Assembly (NCBI RefSeq): GCF_009690905.1
Contig: NZ_VOSW01000017.1
Coordinates: 51,033 to 115,032, forward strand
Source of the DNA: Paraburkholderia madseniana
GTDB lineage: Bacteria > Pseudomonadota > Gammaproteobacteria > Burkholderiales > Burkholderiaceae
Length of the DNA: 64,000 bases
Direction of reading: 5' to 3'
The first letter of the stretch is position 1, and each line of letters begins with the position of its first letter. A program made the position numbers and the translations under genes. The notes under the pieces were generated by a model that was not told where the DNA came from, ran no database searches, and saw nothing but the letters and a program-made list of their open reading frames with translations. Shown piece after piece: positions 8,887-17,378 of this stretch.

Positions 8887-9663
8887 ATGACCAATGTGAC
8901 TGCGAGGCGCGGCATTCAGTCTGTCGAGATTGCGTTCCGAATCCTTTCGGCGTTGCAGACGAGTGAGCGAGCACTCCCTCTGAAGGAAATTGCTGCGCTG
9001 TCCGAACTGTCGCCGAGCGCGACGAGCAACTACATGATTAGTCTGGTGCGGACCGGGCTTGCGTCGCCGGATGAAAAACCGGGGTGCTACAAGCTCGGGC
9101 CGGCGTCGCTTGCTTTGGGGATGAGCGCGATCAATCAACTGGACGGATTCGATATCGTGCGTCGTGAGGTGGTCGCTTTGCGGGAAGCAACACTGAGTGG
9201 CGCGGCCGTCACCGCATGGACCGAAGATGGGCCGGTTAGTCTCTTCAAGCAGGAGGGGCAGACGCGAAGTATTCTCGAGCTGAGAACAGGCCTGATTCCG
9301 CTGGTTACGACTGCTGCGGGAAAGCTGTTCATTGCCTGCCTTCAGCCTGCACGTACCGACGATCTCATCAGCCGCGAACTGTCTGCGGGACAGGAATGGA
9401 CTCCGGCTTCCTTGCGGGAAGAAGCGATCGCTGAATTGCGCAACTGTGGCTTCACAACGGTTCATCGCGGGGATATGGGTTACGTGTCTGTCGCGGCCCC
9501 TATCTGGGACAGGGACGGCGATCTCCGATTTGCCATCAGTCTCATCGGATCGCCTGCAACACTGAACACGGACGTTGACGGTAAAGAGATAAAGGCGCTA
9601 CTCGATAGCGCGGTTCGAGCTACGGCTGCACTGGGCGGCAAGGTCCCCAGAAAAATTGGGTAG
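8887..9663 (+). CDS. IclR-family transcriptional regulator
   Basis: 258 residues with the two family domains: an N-terminal winged helix-turn-helix (about residues 8-65, with LPLKEIAALSELSPSATSNY) and a GAF-like IclR effector domain (about 80-250, with IPLVTTAAGKLFIACL and YVSVAAPIWDRDGDLRFAI). IclR proteins bind small aromatic or organic acids and act as repressors or activators of catabolic operons. Its own upstream region and the promoter of the crotonase-to-hydrolase operon share an inverted repeat, so I take it to control itself, the porin and that operon. Confidence 0.92.
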   Translation: MTNVTARRGIQSVEIAFRILSALQTSERALPLKEIAALSELSPSATSNYMISLVRTGLASPDEKPGCYKLGPASLALGMSAINQLDGFDIVRREVVALREATLSGAAVTAWTEDGPVSLFKQEGQTRSILELRTGLIPLVTTAAGKLFIACLQPARTDDLISRELSAGQEWTPASLREEAIAELRNCGFTTVHRGDMGYVSVAAPIWDRDGDLRFAISLIGSPATLNTDVDGKEIKALLDSAVRATAALGGKVPRKIG

Positions 9664-9720
9664 TAGCCGGGCGCTCAATACCGATGCGCGTCATCTGTTT
9701 CGGCGGACGATTGCCACGGA

Positions 9721-9732
9721 CGTGCTAGCACG
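9721..9732. other. 12-bp perfect palindrome between convergent genes
   Basis: CGTGCTAGCACG lies in the 104-bp gap between the iclR stop and the hydrolase stop. No U-tract follows, so the function is unknown. Confidence 0.3.
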
Positions 9733-9767
9733 AGGGCCGCGGCTTGCTCATCGCAGTCATCCTTCCG

Positions 9768-10634
9768 TCAGTCTGTCCCGACTTGCGCAGCGGCCAACAC
9801 GATGGAATTGAACGCTTCCGGCGCTTCAAGCTTCGGCATGTGGCCAATCCCATTGAGCACGTGGAGTGTCGAACCATGAGCAGCCTTGTGAATCGGCTGC
9901 GAATGGTCGTCAATCGGAGCGACGCGGTCCAGGTTGCCGACAATGACGGAGATCGGCGCTGCGATCGAAGGAACGACGGATGGTGTATACGCAGAGAAGA
10001 GCATGTCTACGGCGTGTTCCCAGCCTGTAGGGGTCACCGCGTCTCTTAGCCGGGATACGACCGCGCGAACCAGGGGGCCGGCGTTCGGAGCGATCAGAGC
10101 ATTGACCACGGCGGCGCGTGCCTCGATCGATTGTGCCGCTGCGCTTCGCATCAGAACTTCTCGTGCCGCGTCGCGCTCCTCACCGGATAGATGTCCTCGT
10201 GCAACATTGGGCGCGCTCAATACAAGGGCGCGCGTAGCCGACGGATACCGCGCCGCAAACGTTGCGGCGATAACGCTACCCCATGAACTGCCTACGACGG
10301 TTGCACGCGATATGCCGAGCGCAGACAGTAGGGCCATGAGTACATCGGCGTAATCCGTGGCGGCCGGCGTGCTGATCGCAAAGGGGCTGCTTTGTCCGTA
10401 GCCGGGAGCGTCCCAGGCAATCACCCGATGGTTCCTGCTAAGTGCGGCGAGCTGCGCGCGGTATCCCGCCGAACTCGAGCCAATACCATGCAGCAGCACG
10501 ATGGCGGGCGCGCGCTCGTCACCGGCAGTGCGATACGTGATGACCCGTTTGTCGCCGAGTGTGGGGAGATTCACTAGTGCCAGTTCGACGGCGGGCAACG
10601 AGGATTCAAGTAGATGGCTTTCTGTTTCAGTCAT
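9768..10634 (-). CDS. Alpha/beta-hydrolase
   Basis: 288 residues with an alpha/beta-hydrolase fold. The oxyanion-hole motif LLHGIGSS, the nucleophile elbow VVGSSWGS (Ser in GSSWG), an acid in GNLDRVAP and the catalytic His in GIGHMPKLEAP are all in the expected order. It could open a lactone or ester or cleave a C-C bond in a ring-cleavage product. It is last in the six-gene minus-strand operon, 51 bp after the flavin reductase fusion. Downstream of a luciferase-like monooxygenase, hydrolysis of a Baeyer-Villiger-type ester or lactone is an attractive but unproven role. Confidence 0.9.
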   Translation of the reverse strand: MTETESHLLESSLPAVELALVNLPTLGDKRVITYRTAGDERAPAIVLLHGIGSSSAGYRAQLAALSRNHRVIAWDAPGYGQSSPFAISTPAATDYADVLMALLSALGISRATVVGSSWGSVIAATFAARYPSATRALVLSAPNVARGHLSGEERDAAREVLMRSAAAQSIEARAAVVNALIAPNAGPLVRAVVSRLRDAVTPTGWEHAVDMLFSAYTPSVVPSIAAPISVIVGNLDRVAPIDDHSQPIHKAAHGSTLHVLNGIGHMPKLEAPEAFNSIVLAAAQVGTD

Positions 10635-10685
10635 GATTGAAGTCTGGCCGATATATCAGTCGCTTTAACTTAGGCAAATGCCAAT

Positions 10686-11795
10686 TCACGCGTCTCTCAA
10701 TCCAGCGGAGATCTCATGCGCGGCGGCCCTGAGAGCTTCTGCACAAGGACCATTGGCCGCGGCATCGAAATGCTCGGCTGGGCCTATCGCCGTCAGTGCC
10801 AGCACGGCCATTCCGCTCGGGGAAAGAATGGGCACGCTGATGGCGTTGGCGAGCACGCGGTCGTCATAAAACGGGGCGGGGCGTCTCGTCGCGACATGCG
10901 AGGCCCTGACGGATTCAAGTACGCTTGCGAGCGATTCCGCCGTGGGGAGCACTTCGCCAGACGCTTGTCGTGCGTTGTCACGCAGTTCCGCTGTCACAAA
11001 TCGATCGACGGCTTCGTGCGGAAGGAACGCCGCCAGCGCCAGGCCCGAAGCGGAAGACGTTACCGGCAGCACGAGCCCAAGCGGCAGATCGGCGGCCACA
11101 GGCGTGGTTGCGGCTTGCCATGCGATCACCGTGGGACCGTGATTGCCCCACGCTGCCAGCGCAAGTGTCTTGTCCAGCGTATGCGCGAGCCGCAACATGG
11201 CGCGGCTGGCCAGCCGGACTGCATGTGGCTGCGATTTCATCGTGCCCGCCGTTCCGATCGGCGCGCGGCCGAGGTCGTGCGGGTCGGCAACCAGATATTG
11301 TCCACCGCCGAATACCAGCGGGCGCCGCGTGCTCTGGCGTATGCATTCCACCGACCCGACAAAAATCACGTGGTCGCCGCCCGGAAAGCGGGAGACCACC
11401 TTGCACTCCAACCATGCGCTGCAATCGCGCAGTAGCGGCAGTCCGTCGACCCCCAGGTCATAGTCGACGCCGGCGAATTTGTCCGGCGACCGGGTCGCAA
11501 AGTGATTGGCGAGGTCGTACTGGTGTTCAGCCAGGATGTTGATGGTGAAGCGCTCGGCGTCCCTGAACGCGGTATGGCTTCCCGCAGAGGTCGCCTGGCT
11601 CCACAGGACGAGAGGCGGATCCAGCGAGACCGAGGAAAACGAATTGGCGGTGAGGCCGTGCATTTTCCCCTCGCCATCGAGCGTGGTGACCACGGTGACG
11701 CCGGTTACGAAGGACCCGAGCACGTCTCTCAACTGACGCTTCTCGAACGTCCTGATGGCAGGACGCGCCTCGTCTAACGCAGTGCTTCCGGTCAT
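10686..11795 (-). CDS. Flavin reductase fused to an IclR-type effector domain
   Basis: 369 residues in two parts. Residues ~20-170 are a flavin-reductase-like FMN-binding split barrel (LRDVLGSFVTGVTVVTTLDG, GLTANSFSSVSLDPPLVL, and FINILAEHQ-like FTINILAEHQ). Residues ~195-365 match the IclR C-terminal ligand-binding domain (LALAAWGNHGPTVIAWQ, then SGLALAAFLPHEAV, then AISVPILSPSGMAVLALTAIGP) but have no DNA-binding helix-turn-helix. It should supply reduced flavin to the luciferase-like monooxygenase, whose gene overlaps it by 4 bp (ATGA). The fused sensor suggests that reductase activity responds to the substrate, by analogy with the reductase C1 of Acinetobacter p-hydroxyphenylacetate hydroxylase, which carries a MarR-like autoinhibitory domain. 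Confidence 0.88.
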   Translation of the reverse strand: MTGSTALDEARPAIRTFEKRQLRDVLGSFVTGVTVVTTLDGEGKMHGLTANSFSSVSLDPPLVLWSQATSAGSHTAFRDAERFTINILAEHQYDLANHFATRSPDKFAGVDYDLGVDGLPLLRDCSAWLECKVVSRFPGGDHVIFVGSVECIRQSTRRPLVFGGGQYLVADPHDLGRAPIGTAGTMKSQPHAVRLASRAMLRLAHTLDKTLALAAWGNHGPTVIAWQAATTPVAADLPLGLVLPVTSSASGLALAAFLPHEAVDRFVTAELRDNARQASGEVLPTAESLASVLESVRASHVATRRPAPFYDDRVLANAISVPILSPSGMAVLALTAIGPAEHFDAAANGPCAEALRAAAHEISAGLRDA

Positions 11796-12814
11796 GACAG
11801 AACCCTTTGCGACTCGCTGAACGCCGGCATGATGGACTCGTGAAACAGGCCGATAGAGGTCTTCGCTTCGGAGACGGACATGTCCCCGAACATGAACGTT
11901 CCGATGAGGTAGTTGAATGCCCCTTCGTGCGCCTGCTCCAGCAGCTTTTCACGCACGGTTTCCGGCCGGCCCACTACGGCCAGGCCCGATTCCACGAGCG
12001 GCTCGATCGTCGGCGGAAGCTTCTGGTTGACCGGTTCCGTCCCGTGCTTCTTCCAGAGCTTGAAAAAGTTCGGATGGAACACCGACCATGCCCGCGAGGC
12101 AATTTTCATCGCCTCCTGGTCCGTTTCCGCGACAACGATGTAGCGATTCACGCCGATGAGCGGCTCAGCGGCGGACGGATGCCGCTTGGCGAATTCTTCG
12201 CGATATCGATCGGTGATGGCTCTGACTCGCTGGACCGGGCCGCCGCACACGATGTTCATCTTCTCCTGGGCCGGCCATACCGTCGACTCCGGCGATGCCA
12301 GCGCGTACCAGGTCGGAGGGGGCGTCTGCAGCGGCTTGAGTTCGATCGGCATGTCGTTGAATTGCCAGAACGTCCCCTTATAGTCGAGCGTATCCGAACT
12401 CAAATACCGCTTGATGATTTCATACGACTCGACGTATCTGGCCTGAGCCGTGGCCGCGTCGATACCGAGTGCCTCGATTTCGTGGGGTGAGGCGCCGCGG
12501 CCCACGCCATACTCCAGGCGGCCGCCGCTCAGATTGTCGAGCATGCAAATTTCTTCGGCGAGACGGACCGGGTGGTGGATCGGGAGAATGTAGACGAGCG
12601 GCGACAGGCGCAGTTTCTTGGTGCGCTGTGCAGCAGCGGCAAGAAACACGCTTTGCGACGGGCAAGCGCTCAGCGTGGTCGCATGGTGTTCCGACATATG
12701 ATAGGCATGGAAACCGAGCCTGTCGTAAAGCTCGATAATTTGCATCCTGTCTTCGTACTGCTTATGAATAGGCAGTCCATTGCGATCGTTCTGGTCGAAT
12801 ATACCGAATTTCAT
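11792..12814 (-). CDS. LLM-class (luciferase-like) flavin-dependent monooxygenase
   Basis: 340 residues, the usual size for bacterial-luciferase-family oxygenases. The N-terminus (MKFGIFDQNDRNG) and the barrel segments YHMSEHHATTLSACPSQSVFLAAAAQRTKKLRL and LPIHHPVRLAEEICMLDNLSGGRLEYGVGRG are family hallmarks. These enzymes use externally supplied FMNH2 and O2 to oxygenate aldehydes, ketones, sulfonates or heterocycles. The flavin reductase that overlaps it by 4 bp is the obvious partner. It is the fourth gene of the operon. The substrate cannot be named. Confidence 0.92.
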   Translation of the reverse strand: MKFGIFDQNDRNGLPIHKQYEDRMQIIELYDRLGFHAYHMSEHHATTLSACPSQSVFLAAAAQRTKKLRLSPLVYILPIHHPVRLAEEICMLDNLSGGRLEYGVGRGASPHEIEALGIDAATAQARYVESYEIIKRYLSSDTLDYKGTFWQFNDMPIELKPLQTPPPTWYALASPESTVWPAQEKMNIVCGGPVQRVRAITDRYREEFAKRHPSAAEPLIGVNRYIVVAETDQEAMKIASRAWSVFHPNFFKLWKKHGTEPVNQKLPPTIEPLVESGLAVVGRPETVREKLLEQAHEGAFNYLIGTFMFGDMSVSEAKTSIGLFHESIMPAFSESQRVLS

Positions 12815-12852
12815 GGCTTTTCCAGTAAGTGCGAAATGTGTGATCTTCTGAC

Positions 12853-13218
12853 TTAATGTGTCGAAGATTTGCTGAATACCTGGAAGATGTTTTCTTCCGG
12901 ATCCTGGTAGGTGGTAACGACGCCGTGTGTGCCCATGTCGCGCTGCGCGAGCTGCTGGCCGCCCGCGGACAGGATTTTCTGCCGGACCTCGTCCTGGGCC
13001 TCACCGGCGATCTGGAAGACGGGGACGGCCCCGACGGCTCCTTCTGCCGCTTCCTCGGCCGAACTGAGTGCAAATGCGCTGCGCTGCAGACGAAATTGAG
13101 TCCACTTGTTCTCGTCGCGAAACTGGACAGGCATCCCCAGCGCCGATGCATAGAAATCTTCCAGCCTGGCCATATCCTTCGCGACGAAATAGATGGTTTG
13201 TACGTCAACTTCTGCCAT
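12853..13218 (-). CDS. VOC-family (glyoxalase/bleomycin-resistance fold) protein
   Basis: 121 residues with one VOC module: MAEVDVQTIYFVAKDMARLEDFYASALGMPV at the start and GVVTTYQDPEENIFQVF at the end, where the last glutamate is a typical metal ligand position. I start it at 13218, with GGAG just upstream; a longer reading to 13491 would overlap the ligase gene. It lies between ligase and monooxygenase with 38-68 bp gaps. VOC proteins are isomerases, epimerases, dioxygenases or binding proteins, so the role is open. Confidence 0.85.
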   Translation of the reverse strand: MAEVDVQTIYFVAKDMARLEDFYASALGMPVQFRDENKWTQFRLQRSAFALSSAEEAAEGAVGAVPVFQIAGEAQDEVRQKILSAGGQQLAQRDMGTHGVVTTYQDPEENIFQVFSKSSTH

Positions 13219-13286
13219 GGCGGCACTCCGGTAAATGGTTATAGCGGGATTGATCTGACCCGATGTGACCTCGATGCCGAGGCGCG

Positions 13287-14948
13287 TCACGCTGTGTGCT
13301 GTTCTTTCAGTCCAAGTTCGTCGCTCATGATTTGCCGGATCACGTACTTCTGGATTTTTCCCGTCACGGTGGTCGGAAACGAGTCGACCAAGCGGATGTA
13401 TTTGGGAACCTTGTAATGCGCTATCCGGCCCTTGCAAAAGTCGCGGACTGCCTCGTCGTCGAGAACCGACTCCGGCCTGACGACGATCCATGCGCAGAGT
13501 TCTTCGCCGAAATGCTGGTCCGGTACGCCGACCACCTGCACGTCGAGCACGCCTGGGCAGGAATACAGAAACTCTTCGATCTCGCGGGGATACAGGTTTT
13601 CACCGCCGCGGATGACCATATCCTTGATGCGGCCGACGATGTTGACGTAGCCGTCCGGATCCATCGTGGCGAGATCGCCCGAATGCATCCAGCCTTCGGC
13701 GTCGATTGCGTCGCGCGTCCGGTCGGGCTGGTTCCAGTAGCCAAGCATGACCGAGTAGCCGCGGGTGCAAAGCTCGCCGGTGTGGCCGCGCTCCGCGGTC
13801 TGGCCGGTGAGCGGGTCGACAATCTTTACGTCGAGGTGAGGCAACACCTGGCCGACCGTGGATACCCGCCGCTCGACTGGCGTATCCGTCATGCTTTGGC
13901 AGCTCACGGGACTCGTTTCCGTCATGCCGTATGCGATCGTGATCTCGGGCAGATGCATTTCGCCGACAACCCGCTTCATGATCTCGATAGGGCAAGGAGA
14001 ACCGGCCATGATGCCGGTGCGCAGGCTGCTCATATCGAACTCCGCAAAGCGCGGGTGATTGAGTGCCGCGATGAACATGGTCGGCACGCCGTACAGCGCT
14101 GTGCATTTTTCTGCCTGAACGGTCTCCAGAACGGCTTCGGCGTCGAAGCGTTCGGCGGGGTAGACGATCGTCGAGCCATGGGTCAGGCAAGCCAGATTAC
14201 CCATCACCATGCCGAAGCAGTGGTACATCGGAACCGGGACGCAGACTCGATCCGCGTGGGTGAGCTTCATGCACTCGCCCACGAAGAAACCGTTGTTCAG
14301 GATGTTGCGATGACTCAGCGTAGCGGCCTTGGGAAGTCCCGTCGTCCCGCTGGTGAACTGGATGTTGACGGCGTCGTCCGGGCGCACGGTGCGGCGTACG
14401 TCCTGAAGCTTTGCGCTGTTTGCATTGCCGGAGCGGAGCAGGTCGGAGAAGCGTTGCGCGCCGGCTTCGTCCGGGCAGTCCGGGTCGTCTATCCACCAGA
14501 TCGTCTCAAGGCTCGGCAGCCGGGCTTTTCCCAGCTCCCGCAACATGTTCAAGTACTCGCTCGACCGGTACCGGACCATCGTGACGATGGCCTTGCACCC
14601 CACGAGGTTGAGCGCATGCTCCAGCTCCGAGGTCCGATATGCCGGGTTGATGTTGACGAGTATCAACCCGGCCTTTGCCGTGGCCAACTGCAGCAGCAGC
14701 CAGGCGAGGTTCGTGTGGGACCAGATTCCGATCCGGTCGCCCGGCTTGAGTCCTGCCTCGAGAAGCGCGGCCGCAAGCCGGTCCGACTTTTCGCGAAGTT
14801 CGCCGTAGCTTAGCTGGATCCCTTCATGCCGGCTGACTGCCGCGACGTGCTCGCCCATCTTGCTAGCGATCTCATCGAATGAATCACCAATGGTTTTGTC
14901 GATCAGCTCCGGGAAACGTGCTCCGCGCTGATATGAAAGTGTGTTCAT
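13287..14948 (-). CDS. Acyl-CoA synthetase (AMP-forming ligase)
   Basis: About 553 residues of the ANL superfamily. The phosphate-binding loop [18 protein letters not shown], the adenylate motif [21 protein letters not shown], the hinge region [23 protein letters not shown] and the catalytic C-terminal lysine in [10 protein letters not shown] are all intact. It activates a carboxylic acid as acyl-AMP and then CoA thioester. I take the start at 14948 (GGAAG upstream); the ATG at 14996 would overlap the crotonase gene. It probably activates the growth substrate or a ring-opened acid in this operon; the AMP-ligase subfamily looks like the medium-chain/fatty acid type. Confidence 0.92.
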   Translation of the reverse strand: MNTLSYQRGARFPELIDKTIGDSFDEIASKMGEHVAAVSRHEGIQLSYGELREKSDRLAAALLEAGLKPGDRIGIWSHTNLAWLLLQLATAKAGLILVNINPAYRTSELEHALNLVGCKAIVTMVRYRSSEYLNMLRELGKARLPSLETIWWIDDPDCPDEAGAQRFSDLLRSGNANSAKLQDVRRTVRPDDAVNIQFTSGTTGLPKAATLSHRNILNNGFFVGECMKLTHADRVCVPVPMYHCFGMVMGNLACLTHGSTIVYPAERFDAEAVLETVQAEKCTALYGVPTMFIAALNHPRFAEFDMSSLRTGIMAGSPCPIEIMKRVVGEMHLPEITIAYGMTETSPVSCQSMTDTPVERRVSTVGQVLPHLDVKIVDPLTGQTAERGHTGELCTRGYSVMLGYWNQPDRTRDAIDAEGWMHSGDLATMDPDGYVNIVGRIKDMVIRGGENLYPREIEEFLYSCPGVLDVQVVGVPDQHFGEELCAWIVVRPESVLDDEAVRDFCKGRIAHYKVPKYIRLVDSFPTTVTGKIQKYVIRQIMSDELGLKEQHTA

Positions 14949-14982
14949 CGGTATCTTCCGTGCAATGCGCCTGACTGACGGC

Positions 14983-15771
14983 TCATTTGCCGACAAATAC
15001 CACCGGAGCCGGTTCTTCGCCTCGAGCGAAGGCTTCTGCGCGTGCAGTTCGTCCTTTCCTGGCGTCTTCCGTCATGTGCAGCCCCATGGTGAGGTCCAGG
15101 ATCAGCGAGTCCGCACCGGGCACACCGCCGCCTGCCCATGCCTTGAGGAGGGCGCGAATGGCGCCATACGAGCGCGTAGGGCCGTTCGCAAGTTTGATGG
15201 CGAGATCGTCGGCAACATTCTCGACCTCATCTTCGCCGACGACGAAGGCGGCAACGCCGAGCCGACCGGCGGTCGCGCCGGACATGGGTTCGCTCAGCAT
15301 TGCGTAGCGCGCTGCAAATGCACGACCGGCTCTTTCCGCCAGGCGCTGCACGCCGCCCGCGACAGGCGCCGAGCCAACGGATGCTTCAATGCAGCGGAAG
15401 GTGGCGTTCTCCGCTGCGACGATGAAGTCGCAAGCGAGAGCCAGTTCGAATGCGCCACCGAATGCCGCGCCGCGCACGGCGGCAATCGTCGGGATCTGGA
15501 GGGATTCGATTGACCGATAGGTATGGTGAATCTGCGATATGAACGTCCGCCAGTCATCGAAATCTTTGTCGATGAAATCGAGGACGTCGCCGCCTTTGCT
15601 GAAATCGGGGCCTTGTGCGCGGATCAGGAGCGACCGGATATCGGCCTTGCTGGCTTCCCGAACGGCCTTCTCAAGGCAGTCAGCGAAATCAGCCGCGATG
15701 AGATTCGAGGGAGGATTGGCCAATACGATATGGCCTACGTTCTGACGACGTTCAAAGTAGATGCTTTCCAT
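14983..15771 (-). CDS. Enoyl-CoA hydratase/isomerase (crotonase) family protein
   Basis: 262 residues, normal for crotonases. The oxyanion-hole region [19 protein letters not shown] carries the first catalytic-type glutamate (position of Glu144 in the rat hydratase), and [17 protein letters not shown] the second (Glu164 position), so hydratase activity is possible. It is the first gene of the six-gene operon, 34 bp before the ligase, and shares a 329-bp divergent promoter region with the MDR oxidoreductase. Likely role: hydration, C-C cleavage or isomerisation of a CoA-activated intermediate made by the ligase. Confidence 0.92.
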   Translation of the reverse strand: MESIYFERRQNVGHIVLANPPSNLIAADFADCLEKAVREASKADIRSLLIRAQGPDFSKGGDVLDFIDKDFDDWRTFISQIHHTYRSIESLQIPTIAAVRGAAFGGAFELALACDFIVAAENATFRCIEASVGSAPVAGGVQRLAERAGRAFAARYAMLSEPMSGATAGRLGVAAFVVGEDEVENVADDLAIKLANGPTRSYGAIRALLKAWAGGGVPGADSLILDLTMGLHMTEDARKGRTARAEAFARGEEPAPVVFVGK

Positions 15772-15842
15772 TGAAAGGAATCCTTAATAAATGATGGCGA
15801 TCGTAAAAAGCTCGATGTCTCCTGCCAGGCACTGCACTGCAT

Positions 15843-15882
15843 ATATTCAACAATAGTGAATGCGTGCAGCATTGTTGTATAT
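15843..15882. promoter_or_regulatory. Inverted-repeat operator, crotonase operon
   Basis: ATATTCAACAAT (15843-15854) faces ATTGTTGTATAT (15871-15882), matching at 11 of 12 positions. The core TTCAACA-N20-TGTTGTA has the same 34-bp span as the site between porin and iclR, and the left arms share TTCAACAATANTGAATG. It lies 72-111 bp before the crotonase start. Probable IclR binding site. Confidence 0.65.
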
Positions 15883-15934
15883 TAGGATGCTGGCGGAGAC
15901 GTGTCAACCATTCGCTGATGACGTTCTGCCGCGC

Positions 15935-15960
15935 GCAATGGTGCTTTGCCATTCAGGACA
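15935..15960. repeat. 26-bp dispersed repeat, copy 2
   Basis: Matches 6072-6097 at 23 of 26 bases. See copy 1 for the possible meanings. Confidence 0.5.
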
Positions 15961-16100
15961 CTGGCGGGCGACCGTTGTGGAGATAGGATTCCAGACGGGT
16001 CAAACCACAAACCATCGGCAATTTCAGTGGCTAGCGATTTGACCTGCGCTTCGCATGGCTTGGCCGAAAAAGTTCGGCATAAGCGACATTGGAGAATGTA

Positions 16101-17108
16101 ATGAAGGCGATTGGCTATAAAGCAAAGGGTGGCGTCGAGGTTTTGACCGAGCTCGAACTCCCGATGCCGGAACCGGGCCCACGCGATTTGCGGGTCGCCG
16201 TGAAGGCCGTGTCGGTGAATCCTGTCGATGTGAAGCGCCGTCGCTGGGAAGATCCTTCGGAGAGTCCGCTGCCCAGAGTGTTGGGCTACGACGCGGCAGG
16301 CGTGATCGTTGCGGTGGGAAGCGAGGTCACGCTCTTTAGCCCTGGCGATGAGGTCTTCTATGCGGGCGCGATGGATCGCCCCGGGACCAACTCGGAGTTT
16401 CACCTCGTCGACGAGCGGATCGTCGGGCCCAAGCCCACCTCATTGTCGTTCGCCGAGGCGGCGGCCTTGCCGCTCACTTCGATAACTGCATGGGAAATGC
16501 TCTTCGACCGCATGAAGGTGCCGCGTGGCTTGCGCGCACCTGGCGGCACGCTGCTCGTTCTGAACGGAGCAGGGGGCGTTGGCTCCATGTTGATCCAACT
16601 GGCGAACCGCCTCACGGGCCTCACTGTCATCGCCACTGCGTCCCGGCCCGAAACTGTCGAGTGGGTGAAGAAGCTCGGTGCGAAGCACGTTGCCGACCAC
16701 AGCAAGCCTATCGACGAAGCGCTGCACGCAATCGGCTTCGATGGCGTGGACTATATCGGGGCGATTACTTCCATGCCCGGTAGCGCCCCCAGTCTCGCCC
16801 GTGCGTTGAATCCCCAAGGCCATATCACGCTGATCGACAACTTCGACGACAGCATTGCGCCGTTCAAGCCGAAGAGCATCACGGTTTCGTGGGAGATGAT
16901 GTTTACCCGGTCGCTGTTCCAGACAGCGGACATGGATGCCCAGCACCGCTTGCTGAAAGAAGTGTCGGAGATGGTTGACGCCGGCCTGCTGCAGACGACA
17001 CTCACGCACGTGGAAGGGCCCTTGACTGCAGCGAATCTTCGCCGTGCCCACGAACGGATCGAAACAGGAAAGGCTATCGGGAAGACCGTGCTGGAAGGCT
17101 TCCAGTAA
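16101..17108 (+). CDS. Zinc-type alcohol dehydrogenase-like (MDR) oxidoreductase
   Basis: 335 residues from the ATG at 16101 (GGAG 6 bases upstream; an in-frame TTG at 16089 is less likely). N-terminal GroES-like domain (VSVNPVDVKRR, LGYDAAGVIVAVG) and Rossmann motif NGAGGVGSMLIQLANRL. There is no structural-zinc cysteine cluster, so it belongs with the quinone-reductase/ZADH branch of MDR enzymes that reduce quinones or enones with NADPH. It is divergent from the crotonase operon and may be co-regulated with it. A TetR gene follows 270 bp downstream. Confidence 0.9.
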   Translation: MKAIGYKAKGGVEVLTELELPMPEPGPRDLRVAVKAVSVNPVDVKRRRWEDPSESPLPRVLGYDAAGVIVAVGSEVTLFSPGDEVFYAGAMDRPGTNSEFHLVDERIVGPKPTSLSFAEAAALPLTSITAWEMLFDRMKVPRGLRAPGGTLLVLNGAGGVGSMLIQLANRLTGLTVIATASRPETVEWVKKLGAKHVADHSKPIDEALHAIGFDGVDYIGAITSMPGSAPSLARALNPQGHITLIDNFDDSIAPFKPKSITVSWEMMFTRSLFQTADMDAQHRLLKEVSEMVDAGLLQTTLTHVEGPLTAANLRRAHERIETGKAIGKTVLEGFQ

Positions 17109-17200
17109 TGATTGTCGAGTGTCGTTTTCGCGTGGCGTGGTCAGCGCCGCGTCATGATTCCGGCTTTAACCACCACGGTTTTGCAGGGTGTTAACCACAC

Positions 17201-17228
17201 TTGACATTATATTTTCCAATCGTATAGT
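17201..17228 (+). promoter_or_regulatory. Sigma-70 promoter of the TetR gene
   Basis: TTGACA (17201-17206) is a perfect -35, and TATAGT (17223-17228) a five-of-six -10, with a 16-bp spacer, about 150 bp before the TetR start. Just upstream an imperfect inverted repeat (TTAACCACC ... GGTGTTAACC, 17166-17197) could be an autoregulatory operator. Confidence 0.65.
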
Positions 17229-17378
17229 AATGCGGCGAGGCGTGCGTAGAGCGACATGGCGTACGAGGTGATGCTTCCCGGGTCGATCACGCGTGATTCG
17301 CAAAAATGCTTTGTTAGAAGAACCGCTGCAACAGTCGTCGATGCCGGTTCGGCTGCTGACACAAAGGATGGCTAAACG

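Larger units (their letters stand above)
15772..16100. promoter_or_regulatory. Divergent promoter region, crotonase operon / MDR gene
   Basis: 329 bp without a gene. It contains the inverted-repeat operator at 15843-15882 and copy 2 of the 26-bp repeat at 15935-15960. AT-rich sequence around 15840-15885 is the likely promoter core for the minus-strand operon. Confidence 0.6.

Noticed and set aside
12853..13491. 212-residue version of the VOC protein
   Set aside because: The extra N-terminal part overlaps the ligase gene and is out of family; the 121-residue form has a good ribosome site and the full domain.
15935..15960. Possible sigma-54 promoter in the 26-bp repeat
   Set aside because: TGGCA and TTGC occur on the minus strand, but 12 bases separate the GG and GC where 10 are needed, and copy 1 lacks the GG.
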